Numbered from the stretch's first letter, positions 6,182 to 14,535 are shown. The stretch: 32,782 nucleotides of DNA from a bacterium (GCA_017476325.1 JAFUZZ010000162.1:1-32782), one strand, 5' to 3'. The notes: generated from the letters alone by a model not told the origin. Translations and numbers: made by a program.

Positions 6182-7303
6182 CTAGTTTGACGCGGTTGCA
6201 CTTACGCACCATTTATTTGCATCGTAATCAAAGCTTATTCCGTTTATTTTCAGGGTTGTTCCTTTTTGCAAAAGAACTTCATCTTCGTTTGGGAAAAAGT
6301 TTCCGATATTCAATCCCTCAACAAAGACGCCTTTTGTATTCGGCTCGGTTGTAATTTCCCAAACAAACCCTTCTCTTGAACCAAAATTTGAAGATTTATC
6401 TTGACTAATGGTTGTGGACATAAAAGCGGGCTGAAATGCGGTTATTTCATTATCAAGTACAAATTCTTTTATCTTATTTATTTCCTCTTTATTTCTTGAT
6501 TTTTGTGCGGCATACATTTTTTCTCCCAGGTTATACTCTTCTCCGCTGCCGAGTTTTACCTTGTCTAATATTTCAAAACCCTCGCCGCGATAAAGTTTAA
6601 TTGGCTTTTCTATATTTTGGGTTTCCATATAATTTGAAATTTTATCAATATTGATTTTATTGTGTTCATGAATCGTATATTCTTTATTAATATGTTTTCT
6701 GCGAAGTTCGGTATTTATATCAGAATCGGAGTCCATTTTGTATTCGGCAAAAGAGTAAATATTTCCTTTTACATCACTTTTTGCAATATTTTCTATCATT
6801 TGAAAATAGTTTTTATCCTCTTTGCATTTTTCAATAAACGGAACCAATCTGCCGTTATAACCTAAAATCAAGAACGTTAAAAGAGTATTATCAAAATGTT
6901 TATCAAAAATTTCTTCGCCTTTTTCTCTGTCAACTTTCAGAAAATCTTTCATCAAATCTATTTGTTTATGTTCAAGCGATCTTTCATACATTTTCTTATA
7001 GTTTTTAGAAAAGAAACTCATTTCCTCATACAATTTTACTTCTTCTTCCGCTGAAATAGGTTTCTTATATTCACCTTTGCTGTCAACAACAAAACCGCTT
7101 TTTAGCATTTTATCAGATATTTCTATTGATGTTATCGGCTGTTTAACCATGGCTGCTGACGTTATTGCCGTTGCTGCGGCAACACTCATTAAAGGTGCGG
7201 TATTGTTTGCAACTGTTTTTCTTATCGGATTTGTAACCTTTGCCGCATTTTTTGAATTTAATATTTTGCTATAACTTACACTTGATATTGAATTTATTTT
7301 CAT
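6182..7303 (-). CDS. ADP-ribosyltransferase effector A (ExE type)
   Basis: A 373-residue protein with the full R-S-E signature of ADP-ribosylating exotoxins (PF03496-like). It has LYR239GEGF, FMS296TT, and N-E340-D-E342-VLLQKG in the turn-turn loop. The ExE pair is the arrangement typical of arginine-modifying enzymes, so transfer of ADP-ribose from NAD+ to protein Arg is the best guess. Residues 60-235 form a helical domain shared with the four paralogues. The N-terminus MKINSISSVSYSK plus an Ala-rich segment (about 38-53) resembles the other proteins of this island. No classical signal peptide is visible. It starts 3 bases after the zincin gene, so the two are one operon. Its targets and export route are unknown. 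Confidence 0.8.
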   Translation of the reverse strand: MKINSISSVSYSKILNSKNAAKVTNPIRKTVANNTAPLMSVAAATAITSAAMVKQPITSIEISDKMLKSGFVVDSKGEYKKPISAEEEVKLYEEMSFFSKNYKKMYERSLEHKQIDLMKDFLKVDREKGEEIFDKHFDNTLLTFLILGYNGRLVPFIEKCKEDKNYFQMIENIAKSDVKGNIYSFAEYKMDSDSDINTELRRKHINKEYTIHEHNKINIDKISNYMETQNIEKPIKLYRGEGFEILDKVKLGSGEEYNLGEKMYAAQKSRNKEEINKIKEFVLDNEITAFQPAFMSTTISQDKSSNFGSREGFVWEITTEPNTKGVFVEGLNIGNFFPNEDEVLLQKGTTLKINGISFDYDANKWCVSATASN

Positions 7304-7306
7304 TAT

Positions 7307-9190
7307 TTATTTCACATACAAATTTGAATTTGGGTTTAACAATTTTGCTCCCTGCGCGATTGTTCGAGGGAAATATTTTTGTAAATAGTGTGCTCTTGAA
7401 GATAATCTGTCAACGGTAAAGTCTGTTGAAAAGAATGCGTTTGTTTCCGCTACAACTTCCGCAGGAGCTCTGTCAATGCCACCGCAGCTTTCAATGCCGT
7501 TTATAAAATATGAAATGTAATCTTGTTGAACATCAGGAAAGGCTTTCAAAAACGCTGATTTTTCCATTTCATAAGTTTTTCTGAAGTTAGGATTATTTGT
7601 AACACCTCTGAATTTAGGCAATCTGTCTTTTGAGTGTCCGCTTTCATGTGAGAATACAAAAATGTTATCTCCGCAATCTAAATCGCGTGTACCTTCCATT
7701 TTTGATTCCATTACATTTTCAATCATAACCAATTTGATTTTTCTTTCTTTAAGGTTCAAAATCATATCGGCAGACATTTTATCAAGGAATTTTTTCGCTT
7801 CTTCCTCTTTTCCGTTTGCTTTGATAATTTCATCGTATTTTATAACGGAAGTTTTATTAGAAACCAAATCGGTAATTTCCAGTCCGTCATTAACTTTCGT
7901 CATGGTATAGCCATGCCCGTTAAGAGATGAATATGAACGTTCAGGGGATATTCTTTTATACACTCTGTCTACGGTTGACAATACGTTTCCTTCTTTGTCG
8001 GTAATTTGATAAAACATTTTTATGTCATCTTTATCTTTTGACGCATTGTATTCATATTCCGTTTTTGTCCCGTCAAGACTCACAAAGTGTTTTTCAACAT
8101 GGGTTGAACCGTCAGGATTTTTAACACCTAAACTTTCGATTTTCTTATTACCGTTTTCATCAGTTATTGTTGAATTTAATATTCCTTCTACATCAGATTT
8201 TTCAAGAACTTCGGTTCTTGTTTTTCCTGTCATCGGATTTGTAATTTTACGAACCTCTTTTTCTAACGTTTTCTTATCTTTAAGAACAACATCAGAGGTT
8301 GTATTGTTTTTGTAATCTTTATTTATTATGTGTTTTGTTGCGAAATCTTCTTCCTTGTTTGTTTTAGGATTAATTTTTGTTTCATAATCCGTATGATATG
8401 TTGATTCGTATTCGATAACGCCGTTTGAAGAGTATTTTTTCAATAGAGTATCGGTAACTTTACCTTTATCATTCTTTTTTGATTTACGTATTGTTTTTGA
8501 ACCGTCAAGCTCAGTTGCAACGGTTTCTACATTCTTTTTATCAAAACTTGTTTTTCTTACTATTGTTTTTTTGTGCAAAATCCCTAATTTATCCGCTGTT
8601 ATAGGATAAAGCTCAGTCTTTACTTCTCCGTCTTTATCTTTTACGGTTGTTTCCGTTTTTATCTTTGTCGTTCCGTTAATTCTTGAGTGCTTAATTGTTT
8701 TTGATGAACCGTCTTTGGCTGTAAATACTTGTTCCATTTCCGAAAATATCGGTGTTTTCGCAGTATTAAACAATTTCAAATTGAAAGAATATGAATTATC
8801 AACTGTCTTGATTGTACAAATTGCCTTTTCTACATCGGTTTCCGGAATGTATGTACATGATTTTATATTTTCGGGATTTAAAATAACTTGCTTAAAAGTA
8901 TTTGGTGCAAATTGTTTTATATATTTAAGTGCAACGGTTGCATTTTTATCGAAAACTTTTTTACCGTCAATTTCGTGATTACGCATTCTTAAAGCACGTT
9001 GTTGTGCGGAATTATTTTGCAATGCAGGTAAATTTGACGCTGCAACGGCAGATGCTGTCACTGCTGATGTTACCGCCGCTGCGGTTTTAATAGTGTTTGT
9101 AACAGAACTTTTTGCAGCCTTTTGAGACAAGCTGTTTTGCACACTTACACTGTTTTGAATTTGTGATAAACCTACCTTTGAAACGTTCAT
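7307..9190 (-). CDS. HExxH zinc metalloprotease, lethal-factor/PPEP-like C-terminus, probable effector
   Basis: A 627-residue protein. Residues 1-60 are low-complexity with an Ala/Thr/Val-rich hydrophobic run (about 36-56), similar to the N-termini of the ART neighbours. Residues 150-440 form many short beta repeats of the kind 'DGS-K-T-x-x-x-x-x-x-DGxx-x-x-x', reminiscent of YD/Rhs-type strands. The C-terminal domain contains FVFSHESGHSKD (HExxH at 515-519). About 60 residues later it contains APAE578VVAE582TNAFF, the arrangement of the third zinc ligand in the anthrax lethal factor/Pro-Pro-endopeptidase (ATLF-like) family. A zinc endopeptidase cleaving a foreign or surface protein is likely. 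First gene of an operon with ART A. The assignment rests on motifs only. Confidence 0.7.
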   Translation of the reverse strand: MNVSKVGLSQIQNSVSVQNSLSQKAAKSSVTNTIKTAAAVTSAVTASAVAASNLPALQNNSAQQRALRMRNHEIDGKKVFDKNATVALKYIKQFAPNTFKQVILNPENIKSCTYIPETDVEKAICTIKTVDNSYSFNLKLFNTAKTPIFSEMEQVFTAKDGSSKTIKHSRINGTTKIKTETTVKDKDGEVKTELYPITADKLGILHKKTIVRKTSFDKKNVETVATELDGSKTIRKSKKNDKGKVTDTLLKKYSSNGVIEYESTYHTDYETKINPKTNKEEDFATKHIINKDYKNNTTSDVVLKDKKTLEKEVRKITNPMTGKTRTEVLEKSDVEGILNSTITDENGNKKIESLGVKNPDGSTHVEKHFVSLDGTKTEYEYNASKDKDDIKMFYQITDKEGNVLSTVDRVYKRISPERSYSSLNGHGYTMTKVNDGLEITDLVSNKTSVIKYDEIIKANGKEEEAKKFLDKMSADMILNLKERKIKLVMIENVMESKMEGTRDLDCGDNIFVFSHESGHSKDRLPKFRGVTNNPNFRKTYEMEKSAFLKAFPDVQQDYISYFINGIESCGGIDRAPAEVVAETNAFFSTDFTVDRLSSRAHYLQKYFPRTIAQGAKLLNPNSNLYVK

Positions 9191-9233
9191 ATATTATACA
9201 AAACGATTAAGTGTAAAAAATTTACTTAATAAG

Positions 9234-9258
9234 ACATGTCCGGTTTACAAAAGTTCAT
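9234..9258 (-). promoter_or_regulatory. Island upstream motif, copy 2 (zincin operon)
   Basis: ACATGT (9234-9239) lies next to TTTACAAAAGTTCAT (9244-9258), about 45-70 bases before the zincin start. In the direction of the gene it reads TGAACTTTTGTAAA..ACATGT, followed by GTAAATTTTTTA, a second block also seen upstream of the other ART units. CCGGT/ACCGG form a small inverted repeat around it. Confidence 0.5.
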
Positions 9259-9295
9259 TAATTGAGTTTTACCGGAAACTGAGGCGGTCACAATT

Positions 9296-10393
9296 TTAAT
9301 TTGAAACTTTGCCTTTCATGTACCAAATTCCGTTTCTGTATTGAGCATTTTCAATTTCAATTTTTGAACCTTTTTGCAAAAGTACTTCATCGTGAAAACT
9401 ATAGAAAGAGGTTGTTAAACTTTCAAGATATAAACCTTTTGTGTTTGGTTCGGTTTCCAATTCCCAATAAATCCAGTCTTTGCGTTCAAATTCGTTGTTT
9501 GAATTTGCGGATGTTGACATAAACGCAGGCTGTGTTGCAGTTAAACCTTTTTTATTATTTATAAAATCTTCGACTTTTTTAATTTCATTATTGTCATTTG
9601 ACTCAGACGCTTTTTTCATCATTTCCGCAAGATTTATTGTTTCTCCGTCCGGAGCTTTTACATCCTGAAGCACATAAAATCTTTCTCCGCGGTAGAGTTT
9701 TGTTCCTGCAGGGATTTTTTGTGTGTCAATGTATGATGAAACTTTATTTACAAGGTCTTTTACTTCTGCGGTCGGATTTTCACAATTTCCTCTAAGGTAT
9801 TTTTGTGCTTCTTTTGCTATGCCCTCTTCGTAAACTTTACCCTTATATTGGTGCAAATATTTTTCTGTTTTTGCATCAACAGGATTTAAGATAGTGTTAA
9901 CCGCCATTTGGTATATATTTTTGTCTTTTACGGTTTGAAGTTTTGTATTGAATTTTAAATTACAAAAAACATTAACAAGATTTTCAAAATGTTTATTAAA
10001 CATTTTTTTCCCAAGTTTTGGGTCAATGTTTAAAAAGTTTTCAAAGTCTTTAACATTTTCTTTTGTAAAATAAGTTACGTTATCAAGATACACATCAGAG
10101 CCGCGACCGTGAATTTCTTCATAGAGTTTTAATCTTTCCTGAGGCTGCGGATTGCGTTTATAGGTTCCGTATTGACTTTCTTTATATCCGATTTTTGCAA
10201 GTTTTTTTAGAATGTTTTTTTCGTTAACTTCCTCTTGAGCATTAACGAGCGTTGCGGCTGCAATGGCTGAGGCAGCGGCACTGCTTATCAAAGGGGCGTT
10301 TTTCATTGAACCCGTATTTTGTGATGTCGAAATTGGGGCTGACACAGGCTTAAACGTTTTGTTAATGTTTGGTTTTATTGCTGAAATTTTCAT
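9296..10393 (-). CDS. ADP-ribosyltransferase effector B (HxE variant)
   Basis: A 365-residue paralogue of ART A: LYR235GERF, FMS293TS, and SF-H334-D-E336-VLLQKG. The catalytic Glu is kept, but the residue two before it, which helps set acceptor specificity in this superfamily, is His instead of Glu or Gln. The N-terminus MKISAIKPNINK and an Ala-rich segment SSAAASAIAAATLV (37-50) are typical of the island. The helical domain (about 55-230) is shared with the paralogues. It starts 4 bases after ART C, so the two form an operon. Either its acceptor differs or its activity is altered; loss of transferase with retained NAD glycohydrolase activity is possible. Confidence 0.78.
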   Translation of the reverse strand: MKISAIKPNINKTFKPVSAPISTSQNTGSMKNAPLISSAAASAIAAATLVNAQEEVNEKNILKKLAKIGYKESQYGTYKRNPQPQERLKLYEEIHGRGSDVYLDNVTYFTKENVKDFENFLNIDPKLGKKMFNKHFENLVNVFCNLKFNTKLQTVKDKNIYQMAVNTILNPVDAKTEKYLHQYKGKVYEEGIAKEAQKYLRGNCENPTAEVKDLVNKVSSYIDTQKIPAGTKLYRGERFYVLQDVKAPDGETINLAEMMKKASESNDNNEIKKVEDFINNKKGLTATQPAFMSTSANSNNEFERKDWIYWELETEPNTKGLYLESLTTSFYSFHDEVLLQKGSKIEIENAQYRNGIWYMKGKVSN

Positions 10394-10397
10394 AATC

Positions 10398-11513
10398 CTA
10401 GTTTGAAACCTTTGCTTTTATGTACCATGAATTTTTGCTTCCGTCGTAGTCCGCACTTTGAATTGTTATTTTAGAATCTTTTTGCAACAGAACTTCTTTT
10501 TCGTCCGAAAATATTCCGTTTAAATTTACACCCTCAATGTAAAGTCCTTTTGTATTCGGCTCGGTTGTAAATTCCCATAAGATATGATTTCTTGCAAATC
10601 TCTTGGCAAGAGATTTATCCATAGATGTTGATAAAAATCCGTGTTGAACCGCGGAAATTTCGTTATCAAGTAAAATTTCTTTAACCTTACTTTCGTTTTC
10701 GGGATTGTCCCCCGTATCACGCATCAAGTTGCCCAGGTTTACGGTTTCTCCGTTTTGGAGTTTTATGTTGTTTAGAACTTGAAAGCCCTCGCCGCGATAA
10801 AGTTTAATTGGCTTTTCTATATTTTGAGTATCAATATACGAAACCATTTTATTAATTTTGGGTTCCAAATAGTCCGGAATTTCAATATTATTTTCGGCTT
10901 TTTGTCTCAGACTGTAATTCCAATTTGATGATGTGTCTATTTTATAACTGTAGCAATTTTGAATGTTATCGACATCTAATTTATTATTTACAATGTTGTT
11001 AATCAAAGATAGGTAATTTTTGTTTTCTTCGCAAAGTTCGTGATAATCTATGCGATTTTTTTGACTTTCCAAAATTAAATATAAAGTCAGAAAATTTTTA
11101 AAATTATTATTAATAATATTTTGAGAATTTTTCTTATTGAGATTAATAAAATCTCTCATTTCCTCAATATCTTCATAATAAATCGGTTTAGCAATCAGAT
11201 TTTTGTAACTGTTGGCCAAATTTCCGAATTGTTCGTCAATTTCTTTTTCCTCTTTTTTAGAAAGTGTTCTTACAAAACAGTCGTCAAGATTATCTTTTAT
11301 GTAATTATTTTCTAAAAGTTTATTTTCAATATCTTGAACGCTTACTTCTTTTGTTTTAGGTCTAACCATCGTTGCTGCGGCAATGGCAGATGCGGCAGCC
11401 GCACTCATCATGGTTTTATGGTTTTTAATCGGGTTAGAAACAGCATTTTTAACCTCTGTTTTTGCAACGGGGATTAATTTTGAAAAACTGTTTATTACGG
11501 GATTAACTTTCAT
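10398..11513 (-). CDS. ADP-ribosyltransferase effector C (ExE type)
   Basis: A 371-residue paralogue with LYR240GEGF, FLS295TS and D-E338-K-E340-VLLQKD, so all R-S-E residues are present and the loop is ExE (arginine-type). The N-terminus MKVNPVINSFSKLIP is followed by an Ala-rich stretch MSAAAASAIAAATMV (36-50) and the shared helical domain. First gene of a two-gene operon with ART B. The 65-base upstream gap contains the island motif and an AAAAACATGTTTTT palindrome. The leader just before the ATG (TTCACATGTTTTACA) resembles those of ART D and E, showing that the upstream regions were duplicated with the genes. Confidence 0.8.
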   Translation of the reverse strand: MKVNPVINSFSKLIPVAKTEVKNAVSNPIKNHKTMMSAAAASAIAAATMVRPKTKEVSVQDIENKLLENNYIKDNLDDCFVRTLSKKEEKEIDEQFGNLANSYKNLIAKPIYYEDIEEMRDFINLNKKNSQNIINNNFKNFLTLYLILESQKNRIDYHELCEENKNYLSLINNIVNNKLDVDNIQNCYSYKIDTSSNWNYSLRQKAENNIEIPDYLEPKINKMVSYIDTQNIEKPIKLYRGEGFQVLNNIKLQNGETVNLGNLMRDTGDNPENESKVKEILLDNEISAVQHGFLSTSMDKSLAKRFARNHILWEFTTEPNTKGLYIEGVNLNGIFSDEKEVLLQKDSKITIQSADYDGSKNSWYIKAKVSN

Positions 11514-11525
11514 ACCCGCTGTAAA

Positions 11526-11579
11526 ACATGTGAAGATTAAAAATTTACCTTACAAAAACATGTTTTTACAAAAGTTTAC
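11526..11579 (-). promoter_or_regulatory. Island upstream motif, copy 3 (ART C/B operon)
   Basis: It contains two ACATGT sites (11526-11531 and 11558-11563). The second is the centre of a perfect 14-base palindrome AAAAACATGTTTTT (11554-11567) that runs into TTTTTACAAAAGTTTAC (11563-11579), identical to copy 1. It occupies nearly all of the gap between ART D and ART C. Confidence 0.55.
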
Positions 11580-12577
11580 TAATTTGAAACAACTCCGTTT
11601 ATCATCCAGCAACCCTCTTCTTTGTCAAAGTCTAAATCTTTAATTTTTATTTGTGAACCTTTTTGCAAAAGAACTTCGTTTTGTTCTTTAAAATGTCCGT
11701 TTGTATAAAGTCCCTCTACAAAGGTTCCTTTGGTATTTGGTGCAACATCAAGTTTCCACACGACTTTATCGTTAAATATGTAGTTATCTTTAAAATCCAG
11801 CGCAATGTTTTCGGTTAAGGAAGTTGATGTAAATGCGGGCATTTTTACGGTTATTTCATTATCTAAAACAAACTCTTTCATTTTTAAAATTTCGTTATCA
11901 TCGTTTGAGTTTGCAGCCAAAAACATCATGTGCCCAAGGTTTATTTTTTCTCCGTTTTTTACTTTCGCATTGATTAAATTTGTATGACAACCCTCACCGC
12001 GATAGAGTTTTAAGGACTCGGGAACGATTTGTTTATCAATGTAATTTGAGATATTATCAATGTGTTTTTGTAAGCGTTTACTAATTTTGTGAGGATGTTT
12101 TCTCAGTGCGTCTTGAATTTCAAATCCTGTGCCCGTGCAAGCTTTACCCTTATATTTACTAATGCTTTTGAAAGTCTTTTTATCAATCTCGTTTTGTGCA
12201 AGGTTTTCAATCAATTTAAAGGTGTCTTTATTTTGTGTTGATTTCGTTGCAAAGTCATCGGAACATCTGCTGTTTTTTAATATCATGTACGTTCCGAAAA
12301 GTGTGCCAAAACTTGTTTCTAAAAGCCTTTTCCCTGCCTCTTTGCCGGAATTTACAAAATACCCGAAATCTTTAATCGTATCGTTAGTCACTGTTTGAGA
12401 AAAGATTTTTTTGAAAAAAATTCCCCCCATAAATCCGTATTGTTTATTTAAAGTTTTTCTTTCGGCTTTGGTTAACGTTCGCGTTAAAGTACCGTTTGCA
12501 CTTGTTTTATACCCATTTTTAACAAATGCTTTTGTAATTATATTCTGTGATACATTTACTACCGGCGGTATTTTCAT
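11579..12577 (-). CDS. ADP-ribosyltransferase effector D (QxE type, short N-terminus)
   Basis: A 332-residue paralogue with LYR193GEGC, FTS251TS and KE-Q299-N-E301-VLLQKG. Q-x-E in this loop is the pattern of C3-like and other toxins that modify Asn, so acceptor specificity may differ from the ExE paralogues. It begins MKIPPVVNVSQN but lacks the roughly 40-residue linker and Ala-rich hydrophobic segment of the other four, going almost directly into the helical domain. Preceded by its own motif copy and a leader (TTCACAAGTTTTA) like those of C and E, so it is probably a single-gene transcript. It may be delivered differently or be a degraded copy. Confidence 0.78.
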   Translation of the reverse strand: MKIPPVVNVSQNIITKAFVKNGYKTSANGTLTRTLTKAERKTLNKQYGFMGGIFFKKIFSQTVTNDTIKDFGYFVNSGKEAGKRLLETSFGTLFGTYMILKNSRCSDDFATKSTQNKDTFKLIENLAQNEIDKKTFKSISKYKGKACTGTGFEIQDALRKHPHKISKRLQKHIDNISNYIDKQIVPESLKLYRGEGCHTNLINAKVKNGEKINLGHMMFLAANSNDDNEILKMKEFVLDNEITVKMPAFTSTSLTENIALDFKDNYIFNDKVVWKLDVAPNTKGTFVEGLYTNGHFKEQNEVLLQKGSQIKIKDLDFDKEEGCWMINGVVSN

Positions 12578-12616
12578 ACGTCGATTAAAACTTGTGAAGA
12601 AAAAATTTTTACAAAT

Positions 12617-12644
12617 TATTTAAAAGTTTTTACAAAAGTTCATC
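12617..12644 (-). promoter_or_regulatory. Island upstream motif, copy 4 (ART D)
   Basis: TTTTTACAAAAGTTCATC lies 50-67 bases before the ART D start and overlaps the 3' end of the uracil-DNA glycosylase gene. The adjacent ACATGT is replaced by ACTTGT, nearer the gene. Confidence 0.45.
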
Positions 12645-13223
12645 ATAGACTTTTTTAATTTCTTTAATATCCTGCCACATAAGCCACTTGGGACTTCCTT
12701 TTTCCCTGCTGTCGTTGCGTAAAAGATAGGACGGGTGGAAGATTGGCATGATTTTTGTATCTTCAAGTCCGTAATCTTTGCCGTCAAACCATTTACCGCG
12801 AATACGCGTAATTCCACCGATATTATCCCCAAGAATTGCTTTGGCTGCTATTCCTCCGCAAAGTAGCAAGATTTTGGGTTTCATAAGATTTATTTGAGCG
12901 TCTAAATATTCACGGCATGCTCTTTGTTCTTCCGGCAGAGGGTTTCGATTTTCAGGCGGGCGGCATTTTATTGTATTGCAAATATATACGTTGTTTTGAC
13001 GAGAGAGTCCGACGCATTCAAAAATTTTATCCAAAAGCTGTCCCGCTTTTCCGACAAAAGGTTTTCCTTTCACATCTTCCCAATAGCCCGGAGCCTCTCC
13101 GATAAGCATTAGTTTATGGTTCGGTATTCCGTCATCAAAGACGATGTTTGTGCGTGTATTTGAAAGTTGGCACTTCTGACAACCGTCACATGACTTTCTT
13201 ATCTTTTCAAGTTCTTTTTGCAT
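12630..13223 (-). CDS. Family 4-type Fe-S uracil-DNA glycosylase
   Basis: Excises uracil from DNA as the first step of base-excision repair. At 197 residues it matches the family-4 (UDGa/SPO1-polymerase-related) length. The catalytic motif A is GEAPGYWED (42-50), the second motif is HPSYLLR (163-169), and four cysteines fit the 4Fe-4S site: C15xxC18, C87 in NTIKCRPPENRNP, and C103. The gene starts 12 bases after the ART E stop, so it is likely cotranscribed with a toxin-like gene, an odd place for a repair enzyme. It may simply be an ancestral gene around which ART copies inserted. Confidence 0.93.
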   Translation of the reverse strand: MQKELEKIRKSCDGCQKCQLSNTRTNIVFDDGIPNHKLMLIGEAPGYWEDVKGKPFVGKAGQLLDKIFECVGLSRQNNVYICNTIKCRPPENRNPLPEEQRACREYLDAQINLMKPKILLLCGGIAAKAILGDNIGGITRIRGKWFDGKDYGLEDTKIMPIFHPSYLLRNDSREKGSPKWLMWQDIKEIKKVYDELL

Positions 13224-13235
13224 AAAAAAATTATA

Positions 13236-14363
13236 TTACAAAAACCGGTTTGAAACTTTTGCATCAAATATCCACATTCTGTTTTCTTCATCATAATCAA
13301 CATTTGTGATTGTCATTTTTGAATTTTTTTGAAGTAAAATCTCATTTTGATTTGCATCTTTGCCTGTGATATTTACTGCCTCTATAAATATTCCCTTTGT
13401 TTGAGGTTCTGTTTTTAATCTCCATAGTATTCGAGTACCTTTTACGGTACTTTTTCCAAAAAGATTGAAGGTTTCATTAATATTATCGTTCAATGATGTG
13501 GACATAAATCTCGGATTTGTAACCGTGATTTCGTTATCCAAAATAAATTCTTTTACCTTATCAATCTCGTTTTTGTCACCTGATTTTGCGGCATTTACAA
13601 CCATTTGGCTTAAATTAACACTGTCAGTGCCATGCTGTTTTGCCGTCCTGAGGTTTGTTCTCGGACGCTCAACTCTATATAATGAGAGGTTTTCGGGCAA
13701 GTCACATTTGTCTATTACGGACGTTATATTATCAATATGATTTTGGATAGTTTCGTTTAAATCACATTCCGCATTCAAAGCACTTTGTATAGATTGCCCT
13801 ATTCCGTCATATACATCTGTTTTATATATAATTAGGCTTTCCAAACTGTCTTTGTTAATTTTGTCGTTTTCTGCGACATTTGATATAATCTTCATCATTT
13901 CGGGACCTTTGGCTTTTATTGATGAAAGATTATTGTTGTTTTTCAAAATACAAAAGATTGTAAAAAAGTTTTCAAAATTATTTTTATAAAGTTTTTCTCC
14001 TGTTTTTTTATCAATATCAATAAAGGTTTTAAATGATTTTATATCACTCGTTGTGACCGGGTTTTGTAAAAGAGTCTTATAATCTTGAGCATATTTTCCG
14101 TACTTTTTTGACAAGATTATTTCATCATCTTTTGTGAAATTTTTAACAAGGTTTCCCTGTTCATCTTTTTTATAATTCAAATTTAAGAGTTTCTTCTCAA
14201 TATCTTTATCAGAAATTCCTCTGTTTGCAAAAGAAGCTATTGCAAGTGCAGCAGGGACAGCAGGCAAAACCGGTACGGAACAAGGTTTTGTTGCCGCTTT
14301 GTTTATCTTCGGCTTTGCCGTAATTTCTGATGTTTTTATAAGATTAATCGGAGAAATTCTCAT
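13236..14363 (-). CDS. ADP-ribosyltransferase effector E (QxE type)
   Basis: The most divergent paralogue, 375 residues from the chosen ATG 14363 (MRISPINLIKTSEI). An upstream in-frame ATG at 14384 lies in a leader that is conserved before ART C but untranslated there, so I reject it. Key residues (from 14363) are LYR230VER (Val replaces the Gly found in the paralogues), FMS288TS and AN-Q339-N-E341-ILLQKN, again a QxE loop. The N-terminal segment is Ala/Pro/Val-rich (VPVLPAVPAALAIASFA) rather than pure Ala. A longer strand region before the loop (GKSTVKGTRILW) is unique. It heads a transcript that probably includes the uracil-DNA glycosylase. Confidence 0.75.
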   Translation of the reverse strand: MRISPINLIKTSEITAKPKINKAATKPCSVPVLPAVPAALAIASFANRGISDKDIEKKLLNLNYKKDEQGNLVKNFTKDDEIILSKKYGKYAQDYKTLLQNPVTTSDIKSFKTFIDIDKKTGEKLYKNNFENFFTIFCILKNNNNLSSIKAKGPEMMKIISNVAENDKINKDSLESLIIYKTDVYDGIGQSIQSALNAECDLNETIQNHIDNITSVIDKCDLPENLSLYRVERPRTNLRTAKQHGTDSVNLSQMVVNAAKSGDKNEIDKVKEFILDNEITVTNPRFMSTSLNDNINETFNLFGKSTVKGTRILWRLKTEPQTKGIFIEAVNITGKDANQNEILLQKNSKMTITNVDYDEENRMWIFDAKVSNRFL

Positions 14364-14375
14364 ACTCGGTGTAAA

Positions 14376-14430
14376 ACATGTCAATATTAATTTTTAACAG
14401 AAGTTCAAATATATTTTTACAAATGTTCAT
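14376..14430 (-). promoter_or_regulatory. Island upstream motifs, copies 5a and 5b (ART E)
   Basis: ACATGT (14376-14381), then TTTTTAACAGAAGTTCA (14391-14407), then TTTTTACAAATGTTCAT (14414-14430). The last two are degenerate tandem copies of the core, 23 bases apart (about two helical turns), on the same face of the DNA. Confidence 0.5.
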
Positions 14431-14535
14431 ATAAAAATAATTTCTATTTTAGTCTTTTGCTCTTCCGTTAATTTTCTGTTTAAAACTCCGTTTTTATCTT
14501 TTGTGATAGTAACCTTTTGTAGAAATATATGTCAT

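Noticed and set aside
6024-6212. 62-codon minus frame after ART A
   Set aside because: It reads through the GTCATT.CGA repeat and overlaps the end of ART A; no start signal.
13236-14384. Longer start for ART E at 14384 (MTCFTPSM...)
   Set aside because: The extra seven codons correspond to a leader sequence that is also present, untranslated, before ART C.
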